From assembly GCA_963838155.1 (NCBI GenBank), contig CAWIQE010000010.1, positions 1-64,000 on the forward strand: a stretch of DNA of 64,000 nt, in the 5' to 3' direction. This stretch comes from Pararhizobium_B sp963838155. Its GTDB lineage: Bacteria; Pseudomonadota; Alphaproteobacteria; Rhizobiales; Rhizobiaceae. Made by a program: the position numbers and the translations under genes. The notes under the pieces are model-generated. The model had not been told where the DNA came from, made no database searches, and was given only the letters and a program-made list of their open reading frames with translations. Positions 46,562 through 57,107 of this stretch are shown piece by piece. Every line of letters begins with the position of its first letter. Within the stretch, counting starts at the first letter, position 1.

Positions 46562-48127
46562 CTAGACTGGTCCTGTCGTTTCCTTCGCCGCGGCCGGCGG
46601 CCGGTCCGCAGCGGTTTCCAGCGAAGCCACGCTGACCAGGCGATCGAGGGTCAGCATCTCATGGTGAAGCTCGGCGGCGATCTGCCCGTTGCGGAAGACG
46701 ACGGCGCGGTGGCAGATCTTGCAAACCTCCTCGAAATCGGTCGAGATCAGCACGACCGAGAGGCCGCGGCCGACGGCATCGGCAAGCAGGCGATAGATCT
46801 CCGCGCGCGCGCCGACGTCCACGCCGGCGGTCGGATCCTCCAGCACGAGCACCTTCCCGCCGATGCGCATCCAGCGGGCCATGACGACCTTCTGCTGGTT
46901 GCCGCCGGAAAGCATCTCGATGGGCAGGTCCGCGTCGTTGGGCTGCAGGTCGACTTGGCTGCCGAGCCGTCGGCATTGTTCCGCCTCGTGCGACGGTCTC
47001 AGCCAATTGAACGCGGAGCGCCCGATCGCCGCCGGGTTCATGAACATGTTCTCGCGCACCGAAAGCCCGTGAGCGACCGACTGGGCGGTCCTGTCGGCGG
47101 CGACGAAGCCGATGCCGGACCGGATCGCCGCGGCCTGGGAGGAGAGATCCGGCACCTCGCCGTCGATCGTCACGCGGCCGCTTTCGAGAGGAGAGAGACC
47201 GAAGAGGATGCGGCCCACTTCTTCCTGGCCCGCGCCGCGCAGGCCGACCACCGCGACGATTTCGCCTTCGGCGATCTCCAGGTCCAGCGGCCCGATGTCG
47301 TTGGTCCTGACCTGCTGGAGGCTGATCGCCGTCCTGCGCCGTTCCGTGTCCGGCCTCATGAACAGGCTCTCGGGCGAGCGGCCGATGATCATCCGGACGA
47401 GCTCGTCCGAGCCGACCTCCGCGGTCGGCCGTTCGGCGATCAGCCGGCCGTCGCGCAGCACCACCAGCCTGTCCGAGATGGCATAGACCTCGTCCAGCCG
47501 ATGGGAAACGTAGATCATCGACGTTCCCCGGTCCCTCAGCTGGCGGAGAACCGCGAAGAGCCGCTCCACCTCGTGTTTCGGCAGCGATGCGGTCGGCTCG
47601 TCGAGGACCAGCACCCTGGCTTCCGCGCTGACCGCCCTGGCGATCGCGACCAGCGACTTCTCCGTCCGGCTGAGATCCTGGACCCTCTGCTCGGGATCGA
47701 GATGGTCGATGACGACCCGGATCGCCTCCAAGGCCGCATCGCGCGTCGAACGCCAGTCGATCAGGCCCGCGCGCCGGGGGTACCCCCTCGCCAGCGCGAT
47801 GTTTTCCGCGACGGTCATCCACTCGATCAGACCGAGGTCCTGATGGATGAAAGCGATCGCTCCGTTGCCGGCAAGCGGGTTGAACCTGTCGCCGTCGAGC
47901 CGGATTTCCCCTTGGTCGGCATCGTAGACGCCGGCCAGCATCTTGATCAGGGTGGACTTGCCCGCGCCGTTCTGTCCGAGAAGTGCCAGGATTTCGCCGG
48001 GATGGACCTCGAAGCCGACGTCGTCGACGGCCTTGTTGCCACCGAAGGCTTTCGACATGTGATGAAACGAAAGCACAGGTTGCAGCCGTGCGTTCGCGGC
48101 TTCGGCTTTCGCCGTCGCTCGACCCAT
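46562..48127 (-). CDS. Sugar ABC transporter ATP-binding protein (RbsA-like)
   Basis: A 521-residue tandem ATPase. First domain: Walker A LLGQNGAGKSTLIKML near residue 50, a degenerate signature LSRTEKSLVAIARA, Walker B VLVLDEPTASLPK. Second domain: degenerate Walker A VVGLRGAGQEEVGRIL, signature LSGGNQQKVVMARW, Walker B VLVLEDPTAGVD. This layout is typical of RbsA/MglA. GGGAGGAAATC precedes the ATG. First gene of the minus-strand operon and divergent from the AraC regulator. Confidence 0.92.
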   Translation of the reverse strand: MGRATAKAEAANARLQPVLSFHHMSKAFGGNKAVDDVGFEVHPGEILALLGQNGAGKSTLIKMLAGVYDADQGEIRLDGDRFNPLAGNGAIAFIHQDLGLIEWMTVAENIALARGYPRRAGLIDWRSTRDAALEAIRVVIDHLDPEQRVQDLSRTEKSLVAIARAVSAEARVLVLDEPTASLPKHEVERLFAVLRQLRDRGTSMIYVSHRLDEVYAISDRLVVLRDGRLIAERPTAEVGSDELVRMIIGRSPESLFMRPDTERRRTAISLQQVRTNDIGPLDLEIAEGEIVAVVGLRGAGQEEVGRILFGLSPLESGRVTIDGEVPDLSSQAAAIRSGIGFVAADRTAQSVAHGLSVRENMFMNPAAIGRSAFNWLRPSHEAEQCRRLGSQVDLQPNDADLPIEMLSGGNQQKVVMARWMRIGGKVLVLEDPTAGVDVGARAEIYRLLADAVGRGLSVVLISTDFEEVCKICHRAVVFRNGQIAAELHHEMLTLDRLVSVASLETAADRPPAAAKETTGPV

Positions 48128-48179
48128 CCCGATTTCCTCCCGCAGACGCCGAACTTTCGGTCAGCGAATGCCTCTTTTC

Positions 48180-48200
48180 TATGGTACCGCTTGGTCCATA
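48180..48200. promoter_or_regulatory. Candidate operator palindrome between AraC gene and ABC operon
   Basis: TATGGTACCGCTTGGTCCATA is an imperfect inverted repeat (TATGG / CCATA, with inner ACC / GGT). It lies in the 86-bp divergent gap, suitable for control of both directions by the AraC regulator. Prediction only. Confidence 0.45.
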
Positions 48201-48213
48201 CTAAGACGACAGG

Positions 48214-49143
48214 TTGTCGCATAAACGAAAATTAGGCAAGAACCCATTGCAAGACGTCAGCACATTCTACCGCCTCGAGCGGTTGACCCTGCCCTTCGAG
48301 CCCAAGCCCTCGGCGAGCCGCCGTCTTGCCTCGCCCGTCTCGGGCACGCCGTTCGCCGAGCAACTCACCCTGAGCCACCACGCCGAGAGCTCCCTCGGCG
48401 ATCGGATGCACAAGCTCGTTCTCGTCGGCTCGGGCCTTCTCGACGTGGAAGGCGCGTCGGGCGGCTGGCTCATCCTTCCCAATCACATGATCCTCATTCC
48501 CGCCGACCGGGCCTTCACGGTGCGCCTGTCGGCGGAGACGACCCTGCGCGTCGCGCATCTCGAACCGGCCGATGCGGAATGGTACCACCATGGATGCTGG
48601 ATCACCGCCGCGCCGGCGCTCGCGCGGGAAATGCTCCTCCATGCGCTGCAATGGTCGGCGCAAGATGCCGGGATCGAGGCACGGCGGCTGTTCTTCCGCA
48701 CGCTCTCCCATCTCTGCCAGGACTGGTTCGCGACCCCGCGCATCCTGTGGCTGCCCGTTGCGGAATCCGACGAGCTGAGGGCTGCCGTCAATTTCATCCG
48801 GCAGGATCTGGAAAGGGCGACCCTGGACGGGGCCGCCGCCGCCGCGGGATGCTCCGCGCGCACGCTTCAGCGTCGCTGCAAGGACGAATTCGGCCATTCA
48901 TGGCGATGGTTCGCGCGCGAGGTCAAGATCATGCGGGCGATGGAGCTGCTCGCGCGCCATGAGGGCCGGATCGGAACGGTATCGCGTGCCGCGGGCTTCG
49001 GCAGCGTGGCGGCCTTCGCGGCGTCGTTCGCCGACCGCGTCGGAATGCCGCCGAGCGAATTCGTCCGCCGCACCGCCGCGGCCGGCCGGTCCGCGCCGTC
49101 GGAGACCGCCGCTCAGGCCGCCAGAGGCCGGGACCGCGCTTGA
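48214..49143 (+). CDS. AraC family transcriptional regulator
   Basis: A 309-residue regulator. The N-terminal cupin-like ligand domain covers about 15-190 (LVLVGSGLLDVEGASGGWLI). The C-terminal AraC helix-turn-helix covers about 200-290: LDGAAAAAGCSARTLQRRCK and VSRAAGFGSVAAFAASFADR. The start is uncertain: TTG 48214 is the first in the frame, while TTG 48247 has AGGCAAG at good spacing. No in-frame ATG lies near the N-terminus. It is divergent from the sugar ABC operon and its likely activator. Confidence 0.85.
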   Translation: MSHKRKLGKNPLQDVSTFYRLERLTLPFEPKPSASRRLASPVSGTPFAEQLTLSHHAESSLGDRMHKLVLVGSGLLDVEGASGGWLILPNHMILIPADRAFTVRLSAETTLRVAHLEPADAEWYHHGCWITAAPALAREMLLHALQWSAQDAGIEARRLFFRTLSHLCQDWFATPRILWLPVAESDELRAAVNFIRQDLERATLDGAAAAAGCSARTLQRRCKDEFGHSWRWFAREVKIMRAMELLARHEGRIGTVSRAAGFGSVAAFAASFADRVGMPPSEFVRRTAAAGRSAPSETAAQAARGRDRA

Positions 49144-49193
49144 CCTGACGTCCGCCACGGTCCAAATGCAGACGACGAACGAGGAGGATCGGA

Positions 49194-49952
49194 ATGAGCG
49201 CAGAGGAAAGAATCGCCTTGGTCACGGGAGCGGGCAGCGGCATCGGTCGGGCCTGCGTTCACGCACTGCTCGGTGCGGGCTGGCAGGTGGCCCTTGCAGG
49301 ACGACGGCAGTCGACGCTGGAGGAAGCGGCCGGCGAGCGCGACCCCGATGGCAAGCACACGCTCTGCGTCAGCACCGACGTCGGCGATCCGGCTTCGGTG
49401 AAATCGCTCTTCGACGCCGTCCGCGAGCGGTTCGGGCGCCTGGACCTCCTGTTCAACAACGCCGGGACCGGCTCTCCGGCCATTCCGCTGGAAGACATCA
49501 CCTGGGAGCAATGGTCGTCCGTCGTTTCGGCGAACCTGACCGGGGCCTTCCTCTGCACCCAGCAGGCCTTCCGCATCATGCGCGACCAGAAACCACGCGG
49601 CGGGCGCATCATCAACAACGGCTCCATCTCGGCCTACGCGCCCCGCCCGCTATCGGCCCCCTATACCGCCACCAAGCACGCCATCACCGGCCTCACCCGT
49701 TCCACCGCGCTCGACGGACGCGTCTATGACATAGCTTGCGGGCAGATCGACATCGGCAACGCCGAGACGCAGATGACCGAACGCATGACGGACGGCGTCC
49801 TGCAGCCGGACGGCAGCTCGCGGCCGGAACCGCGCATGAACATCCGGCATGTATCGGATGCGTTGCTCTACATGGCGAACATGCCGATCGACACGAACGT
49901 CCAGTTCCTCACGGTCATGCCGAGCAAGATGCCCTTCGTCGGGCGCGGCTAG
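49194..49952 (+). CDS. SDR family oxidoreductase
   Basis: A 252-residue SDR. IALVTGAGSGIGRACVHALL near residue 6 is the cofactor motif, LLFNNAGTGSP near 85 is NNAG, and YTATKHAITGL near 158 carries the catalytic Tyr/Lys. RIINNGSISAYAPRPLS supplies the catalytic Ser. GAGGAGGATCGGA precedes the ATG. It follows the AraC gene on the same strand by 50 bases and may serve the adjacent sugar pathway. Substrate unknown. Confidence 0.88.
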   Translation: MSAEERIALVTGAGSGIGRACVHALLGAGWQVALAGRRQSTLEEAAGERDPDGKHTLCVSTDVGDPASVKSLFDAVRERFGRLDLLFNNAGTGSPAIPLEDITWEQWSSVVSANLTGAFLCTQQAFRIMRDQKPRGGRIINNGSISAYAPRPLSAPYTATKHAITGLTRSTALDGRVYDIACGQIDIGNAETQMTERMTDGVLQPDGSSRPEPRMNIRHVSDALLYMANMPIDTNVQFLTVMPSKMPFVGRG

Positions 49953-50102
49953 GCCCGTCGGCCGAGCTCCACGGCGTTTCCAGGCGTGGCCGCCGGCCCG
50001 CCCGGACTTGACTTGCCTTTCCCGGACAAGGATTGATGCGACTTTCGGCCGCCGTCGCGCCGCTTGGGGCAATACGGCGCCGAATTCCGCATCGATGGAC
50101 AC

Positions 50103-51089
50103 ATGGCCTTGGACTCCGAAGACATAAAACTCATCACGCTCGTCGCGAAGCAGTACTACTTCGAAGGCCGGACGCAGAGCGAGATTTCCAGCGCGCTCAA
50201 TATCTCGCGGACCAAGATCAGCCGCATCCTCAAGCAGTCGCGCGAACTCGGGCTGGTATCGATCCGGATCAATCTCAATCCGAGCGAATTGTCCGATCTC
50301 GCCCTGGAACTCACCCGCCGCTTCGGCATCCGCCGCGCGCTGATCGCGATCGACCACGACGACGAGGTGGTCCAGCGATCCGCGGTGGCGCAGCTTGTGG
50401 CGGACCATCTGGGCGAGATCCTGGCCGACGGCATGGTCGTCGCCGTGGGCATGGGCCGGAACCTGGGAGCGGTGGCCGACCACGCCTATAGCGGCCGGAG
50501 CCTCGCATGCACGTTCGTGAGCGCGCTTGGCGGAACCAACAGGGTCGGCCACAAGCTCAATTCCGATCATATCTGCCGCCGCCTCGCCAGCCGCTTCGGC
50601 GGGCAGAGCGAAATGCTCTATGCGCCCGGCTACACCGAGGACGGGGAACTGCGGGCGCTCCTGATGCGCAACGACACCGTCCAGCAGGCGCTGACCCGCG
50701 CCCGCCGTGCCGACATCGCCCTGATCGGTATCGGCGATTGCAAGGAAAACGGCTACCTGACCGGCATCGGCTGGTATTCGCCCGTCGAGATCGCCCGGGC
50801 ACGGCTGTCCGGCGCCGTGGCGGACCTGTCGGGCTACGACTTCCTCGACATCCGGGGCAAGCGCGTCGCCCTCGACCTCGGGGACAGGATCATCGGCCTG
50901 TCGCACTCCGACTACGCTCGCATTCCGAACGTCATCGCGGTCGCCAGCGAGCAGAACAAGGCGCTGTCGCTGCTGGCGTCGCTTCGCTCCGGCGTCATCG
51001 ACACGCTGGCCACGAACGTCGGCAACGTCCGGGCGATCCTGGCGATCGACGACGGCGACGCCCCCGCCCCGGACCGAACCTCGGACTGA
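50103..51089 (+). CDS. SorC/DeoR-type sugar-binding transcriptional regulator
   Basis: A 328-residue regulator. The N-terminal helix-turn-helix YYFEGRTQSEISSALNISRT and KISRILKQSRELGLVSIRIN covers about residues 15-65. The C-terminal sugar-phosphate isomerase-like domain covers about 75-320, with VVAVGMGRNLGAVADHA and IALIGIGDCKENGYLTGIGW. It usually binds a phosphorylated sugar. The ATG at 50103 is chosen because the conserved ALDSEDIKLITLVAKQYY follows at once; a TTG 13 codons upstream is open. It lies just upstream of the ABC-DhaKL genes on the same strand and likely controls them. Confidence 0.88.
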   Translation: MALDSEDIKLITLVAKQYYFEGRTQSEISSALNISRTKISRILKQSRELGLVSIRINLNPSELSDLALELTRRFGIRRALIAIDHDDEVVQRSAVAQLVADHLGEILADGMVVAVGMGRNLGAVADHAYSGRSLACTFVSALGGTNRVGHKLNSDHICRRLASRFGGQSEMLYAPGYTEDGELRALLMRNDTVQQALTRARRADIALIGIGDCKENGYLTGIGWYSPVEIARARLSGAVADLSGYDFLDIRGKRVALDLGDRIIGLSHSDYARIPNVIAVASEQNKALSLLASLRSGVIDTLATNVGNVRAILAIDDGDAPAPDRTSD

Positions 51090-51256
51090 GCTCGGAAGCG
51101 GTCGCAAGAAGGTCGGCTTCCGTCAGGGGATCGCGCGAAAGCGACGACGGACCGCGTCCGTCTTTCCCTGAACGCTGGACGCTCTCCACGACAAGCGAGA
51201 CCGGTTCGGACGCCAGATGGCAGGCCGAAATGGGACCTGCACAGGCCTTTGCGTCT

Positions 51257-51287
51257 GCACACATGACATACGACCGAACATATGTGC
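51257..51287. promoter_or_regulatory. Candidate SorC-type operator inverted repeat
   Basis: GCACACATG (51257-51265) and CATATGTGC (51279-51287) match in 8 of 9 inverted positions with a 13-base spacer, so half-sites are 22 bases apart, about two helical turns. It is placed between the SorC gene and the ABC operon. Binding is inferred. Confidence 0.45.
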
Positions 51288-51440
51288 GGCAAAATGACCT
51301 TGGACTCGCGTCGTGACGGGCTTTCGCGACGATCGGTACAACTCAAAACGGTCAGCGATTGCGGGCAAATGAGACATATCTAAACATAACATATTGACTC
51401 CATTGACGCTTTATCACGCGTCGGCGAGAAAACAATTCGG

Positions 51441-51470
51441 TTGACATTCGCCACAGGGACGTACGAAATT
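51441..51470 (+). promoter_or_regulatory. Candidate promoter of the ABC/DhaKL operon
   Basis: A perfect TTGACA at 51441-51446 has a weak -10 (GAAATT, 51465-51470) at 18 bases. The next transcript start would leave a leader of about 95 bases. The weak -10 fits a promoter that needs regulation. Confidence 0.35.
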
Positions 51471-51572
51471 GTTCGCGGTCGGCGCGAATGTGCTGACGGG
51501 CGCGCCGATGCAGGGAGTAGGCATCGGGTCCGACGCGGCCACTGAACTCAAGCCACAATCCTTTGGGAGGAA

Positions 51573-52604
51573 ATGATGAAGCGTCGATTCACGATCAGCG
51601 CCGCCGGCGCAGCCGCGGTCCTCACCGCCGCCGTCATGCTGTCCGGGCCCGCCGCGGCCAAGGACAAGCATCTCGTCGGCTACAGCGTCGCCACCCTGGC
51701 CAACCCGTTCTTCCAGGGCATGACCAAGGGCGTCGAGGAAGGCATCGCGCGCCATCCCGACCTGAAGCTCATCAACACCAGCGCCAATGGCGACGCCGCG
51801 ACGCAGACCAACCAGGTTCTCGACCTCATCAACCAGAACGTCTCCGCGCTCATCCTGAACCCGATCAACGCGGACTCGATCGTGCCGATCGTGAAGCGCG
51901 CCAACAAGAAGGGCATACCCGTCTTCACGCTCGACCGCGGCGCCGCCTGCGGCAAATGCCAGGTCAACTTCCTCGAGACCAACAACGAGGCGTTGGGCCG
52001 CGAGGGCGCACAGTTCATCGCCAAGCAGCTCAAGGCGCGCTACGGCAAGATCCAGGGCAACGTCGTCGACCTGGAAGGCCTGCTCGGCACGACCGCCGGC
52101 GACGAGCGCGAAAAGGGCTTCAGCGAGGAGTTCAAGAAGCTTTCGGCAAAGAACCCCGGCCTCAAGCTGATCGCGCGGCAGGCCGCCGACTTCGACGCCG
52201 GCAAGGCCTTCAACATCATGACCCAGCTTCTCGCCGGGCATAGCCAGATCGACGCGGTCTTCAACGGCAACGACGACAACGCCGTCGGCGCCATGCGGGC
52301 GATCAAGCAGGCCAACCGGTTCAAGCCGATCGGCGACAAGGACCACATCGTCATCATCGGGATCGACGGCACCGAGCAGGCGCTGACCGCGATCCGCAAG
52401 GGCGATATGGATGCGACCATCTCCCAGAACCCGCTGACGATGGCCGCCCAGTCGGTCGACTATGTCGAGAAATATCTGAACGGCGACAAGAAATCGATTC
52501 CGCAGCACCAGTTCTGGCCGCACCTGCTCCTGACCAAGAAGAACATCGACAGCCCAGAGGCCAAGAAATACGGCCTGTGGGGCGATGAGATGGCGAAGAA
52601 GTAA
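51573..52604 (+). CDS. Sugar ABC transporter substrate-binding protein (ribose type)
   Basis: A 343-residue periplasmic binding protein. Residues 1-30 (MMKRRFTISAAGAAAVLTAA to SGPAAA) are a signal peptide. HLVGYSVATLANPFFQGMTK opens domain 1, ALILNPINADSIVPIVKRAN near 92 the second segment, DAVFNGNDDNAVGAMRAIKQ near 228 the hinge region. Two ATGs (51573 and 51576) follow GGGAGG; either may be used. It is the first gene of the operon with ATPase, permease, dehydrogenase and DhaKL. Ligand unknown, expected to be a short sugar or polyol. Confidence 0.92.
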   Translation: MMKRRFTISAAGAAAVLTAAVMLSGPAAAKDKHLVGYSVATLANPFFQGMTKGVEEGIARHPDLKLINTSANGDAATQTNQVLDLINQNVSALILNPINADSIVPIVKRANKKGIPVFTLDRGAACGKCQVNFLETNNEALGREGAQFIAKQLKARYGKIQGNVVDLEGLLGTTAGDEREKGFSEEFKKLSAKNPGLKLIARQAADFDAGKAFNIMTQLLAGHSQIDAVFNGNDDNAVGAMRAIKQANRFKPIGDKDHIVIIGIDGTEQALTAIRKGDMDATISQNPLTMAAQSVDYVEKYLNGDKKSIPQHQFWPHLLLTKKNIDSPEAKKYGLWGDEMAKK

Positions 52605-52648
52605 GGCCCCCTGCCCGCGTCGAAACCCGTCGAGACAGGCCGATTGCG

Positions 52649-54120
<1,472 letters not shown>

Positions 54121-54124
<4 letters not shown>

Positions 54125-55140
54125 CAACCACGACCCGCAAGGAGGAGGCCGGAATGGCAGCGGAGGAAACAGGCAGCGGGCCGGCGCGGCGCGGCGGCCT
54201 TGCATCGATCGGCAACGCCTTGAACGAGCTGACCATCGTTGTCGCCTTCGTTGTCATCTCGCTCTACCTCGCCCTCACGACGCCGACGTTCCTGACGACG
54301 GCGAATATCCTGTCGATACTCCTCGCAACGTCGCTCATCGGCATCGTCGCCGTCGGCGAGACCTTCGTGATCGTAACCGGCGGCATCGATCTGTCGGTCG
54401 GCTCCGTGGTGGCGTTCTCGGGCGTGATGGCGGGACTCGCCCTGGAGGCGCACTGGTCCGTTCCCGTCGCGATCGTCGTCGGCATCGGGATCGGCGTTCT
54501 CTGCGGCCTGTTCAACGCCGTCGCCATCACCATGCTGGGGATGGCCCCGTTCATCGTCACGCTGGCGGTGCTCGCAATGGCGCGGGGACTGGCGTTCATC
54601 GTCACCTCCGGCAACACCGTCTTCGGCTTCCCGGAATCCTTCGACGAGATCGGCGGAGGAAACTGGGGCCTCATGCCGATCGCCGCATTGATCACTCTGG
54701 GCGCGTTCTTCCTCGCCTGGGTCCTGCTGTCGCGAACGGTCTTCGGCGCCCGGGTCTACGCCGTCGGCGGCAACCGCGAAGCGGCCCGTCTCGCCGGCAT
54801 CCCCGTCAACTGGACGCTCGCGATCGTCTACGTCATTTCCGGCGCGCTCGCGGGGCTCGGCGGCGTCGTCCTTGCCGGGCGGCTGGATTCCGCCCAGCCG
54901 ATCGCCGCCCAGGGGCTCGAACTCAATGCCATCGCCGCGGTCGTCATCGGCGGGGCGAGCCTTTTCGGCGGCAAGGGATCGATGCTCGGAACGTTGCTGG
55001 GCGTGCTGATCATCGGCCTCATCAACAACGGCCTGACGCTGAACAATGTCCAGCCGTTCTGGGTGCAGTTCATCCAGGGCGCCGTGATCTTCGGCGCGGT
55101 CCTCATCGACAGCCTCAACCAGAAAAGGCGCGGCAACTAG
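54121..55140 (+). CDS. Sugar ABC transporter permease (RbsC-like)
   Basis: A 339-residue inner-membrane permease with about nine helices. IVAVGETFVIVTGGIDLSVG near residue 75, YAVGGNREAARLAGIPVNW near 215 and LDSAQPIAAQGLELNAIAAV near 255 are hallmarks of RbsC-type permeases. The N-terminal 35 residues are charged. ATG overlaps the ATPase stop. Ends 65 bases before the dehydrogenase gene. Confidence 0.93.
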
Positions 55141-55205
55141 GGCTCGACACCCGAACGCGACGACGCCCGGCGGCGGCAACAAAATCCCGGAAAGGAGACC
55201 TCATA

Positions 55206-56078
55206 ATGGAAATCGCTTTTGTCGGCCTGGGCATCATGGGAAGCGGCATGGTGCGCAATCTCCTCGGCGCCGGCCATGCCGTGAACGCCTGGAACCGTAC
55301 CGAGAGGCCGCTGCACGAAGACCTCTCCCGCGCCAAGATCTCACGGACGCTGGCCGAAGCCGTCTCCGGCCGGCCCCTGACGATGGTCTGCCTGACCGGA
55401 CCGCAGGCCCAGCGTGAGACCCTGCTCGGCGCCAAGGGCGTCTTCGCGTCGGCGCGTACCGGCTCGATCGTCGCCGATACCACGACCACCGACCCGGCCG
55501 TCACCGTCGAGCTCGCGGCGGCCGCACGCGAACGCGGGATCCGCTACCTCGACACGCCGGTCTTCGGCTCCAAGAACGAAGCATGGGAAGGTCGGCTGGA
55601 CTTCGTGTGCGGCGGACAGCGAAGCGATTTCGAGGAAATAAGGCCGGTGCTCGAAGCCCTGGCGGCGACCGTTCACTACATGGGATCGTCGTCGATGGGC
55701 GCAAGCGCCAAGCTCGTCGGCAACCTGCTGGTGGCGGCGCAGATGGTCTCGCTCGGAGAGGCCCTGGCGCTGGCGCGCAAGGCTGGCCTCGATGCCGAAG
55801 CGCTGATGGGCTACCTCGACGTGACGGACTTTTCGTCGGCTCTGATCCGGGGCGTCGGCCGGGCGACCCTCGCCGGTGACTTCGAGCCGAGCTTCTATCT
55901 CAAGCACATGCTCAAGGACGCCCGGCTGATCGGCGATTTCGCGAAGTCCGAGGCGGTCTCGGCGCCCATGGCCGCGCTGATCGCCGAGCTCTACCAGGGC
56001 GCGGTCAACCGGGGCCTCGGAGAGCTGAACGCCTCCGCTCTTCACAAGTCGATCTTCGAGGCCGCCGGCCTGGATTGA
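55206..56078 (+). CDS. NAD(P)-dependent 3-hydroxyisobutyrate dehydrogenase-like oxidoreductase
   Basis: A 290-residue beta-hydroxyacid dehydrogenase. FVGLGIMGSGMVRNLLGAGH at residue 4 is the NAD(P) loop. DTPVFGSKNEAWEG near 118 matches the substrate-binding DAPVSGG motif with changes, and SSMGASAKLVGNLLVAAQM near 160 carries the conserved Lys. AAGGAGACC precedes the ATG. It sits between the ABC transporter and DhaKL, so it probably oxidises a hydroxy acid or polyol derivative of the imported substrate. Not a housekeeping valine pathway enzyme by context. Confidence 0.88.
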   Translation: MEIAFVGLGIMGSGMVRNLLGAGHAVNAWNRTERPLHEDLSRAKISRTLAEAVSGRPLTMVCLTGPQAQRETLLGAKGVFASARTGSIVADTTTTDPAVTVELAAAARERGIRYLDTPVFGSKNEAWEGRLDFVCGGQRSDFEEIRPVLEALAATVHYMGSSSMGASAKLVGNLLVAAQMVSLGEALALARKAGLDAEALMGYLDVTDFSSALIRGVGRATLAGDFEPSFYLKHMLKDARLIGDFAKSEAVSAPMAALIAELYQGAVNRGLGELNASALHKSIFEAAGLD

Positions 56079-56106
56079 GCGCGGTTCGAAAACGGGAGGA
56101 CAGGCA

Positions 56107-57105
56107 ATGAAGAAAATTCTCAACGACCCGCATCGCTACGTCGAGGAGATGCTCGACGGGCTCGTCGCCGCCCATCCCCGATACTATCGCCGCGCCGGCG
56201 AAGGCGGCCGCGTCATCGCCCGCGCGGAAGCACCGAGATCCGGAAAGGTCGGCATAGTGTCGGGCGGAGGCTCGGGCCACCTGCCGGTCTTCACCGGCTA
56301 TGTCGGCACCGGCCTGCTCGACGCCTGCGCCATCGGCGAGGTCTTCGCCTCTCCGTCCGTCGACCAGATGGCCGACGCCATTCGGGTGGCGAACGCCGGT
56401 GCCGGCGTGCTGCGCCTCTACGGCAATTACGGCGGCGACATCATGAACTTCGACATGGCCGGCGACATGGTCGAAATGGAGGACATTCCGACCACCACGG
56501 TGATTCTCGCCGACGACGTGGCATCCGCATCCCGCGAAGAGGCCGCCAAACGCCGCGGCGTGGCCGGAATGGTCTATGCCTTCAAGATCGCCGGCGCCGC
56601 CGCCGAAGCCGGCCATGATCTCGAGGCCGTGACGGCGGTTGCCCAAAGGGCGGCCGACGCATGCCGGACCGTCGGCGTCGCGCTTTCGCCCTGCGTGGTG
56701 CCGCAGGCCGGAAAGGCGACCTTCGAGATCGGCGACACCGAAATGGAAATCGGCATGGGAATCCACGGAGAGCCCGGCGTGCGCCGCGGCTCGCTCAAGA
56801 GCGCCGACGAGATAGCCGACGAGATGCTGGACATCATCCTGAAGGACAGGCCGATCGAAAAGGGAGAGAGGATCTCGCCCCTCGTCAACTCCCTCGGCGC
56901 GACCCCGCCCGAAGAGCTCTACATTCTCTACCGGATCGTCAAGAAGCGCATCGAGGACGCCGGCGGCGACATCGTCATGCCGCTCGTCGGGCGCTACGCC
57001 ACGTCCATGGAGATGGCGGGCGTATCGTTCACTCTGTGCCGGCTCGATCCCGATCTCGAGACCTATCTCAAGGCTCCCGCCGACTGCGCGTTCTGGAGGG
57101 TGTGA
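56107..57105 (+). CDS. dhaK: Dihydroxyacetone kinase subunit DhaK
   Basis: A 332-residue ketose-binding subunit. SGGGSGHLPVFTGYVG near residue 55 is the substrate loop, and EIGMGIHGEPGVRRG near 215 holds the His that covalently binds the ketone. It phosphorylates dihydroxyacetone or a related short ketose with DhaL. Length and motifs are normal. GGGAGGACAGGCA precedes the ATG. Only two bases separate it from DhaL. With the ABC transporter and dehydrogenase, a C3-C4 ketose or polyol pathway, such as erythrulose, is inferred. Confidence 0.9.
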   Translation: MKKILNDPHRYVEEMLDGLVAAHPRYYRRAGEGGRVIARAEAPRSGKVGIVSGGGSGHLPVFTGYVGTGLLDACAIGEVFASPSVDQMADAIRVANAGAGVLRLYGNYGGDIMNFDMAGDMVEMEDIPTTTVILADDVASASREEAAKRRGVAGMVYAFKIAGAAAEAGHDLEAVTAVAQRAADACRTVGVALSPCVVPQAGKATFEIGDTEMEIGMGIHGEPGVRRGSLKSADEIADEMLDIILKDRPIEKGERISPLVNSLGATPPEELYILYRIVKKRIEDAGGDIVMPLVGRYATSMEMAGVSFTLCRLDPDLETYLKAPADCAFWRV

Positions 57106-57107
57106 CC

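Larger units (their letters stand above)
51090..51572. other. 483-bp intergenic region before the ABC/DhaKL operon
   Basis: No coding frame is credible here. It includes the inverted repeat at 51257-51287 and a promoter candidate at 51441-51470, and is more AT-rich around 51360-51470 than the flanking genes. GGGAGG at 51565-51570 is the ribosome site for the binding protein. Confidence 0.5.
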
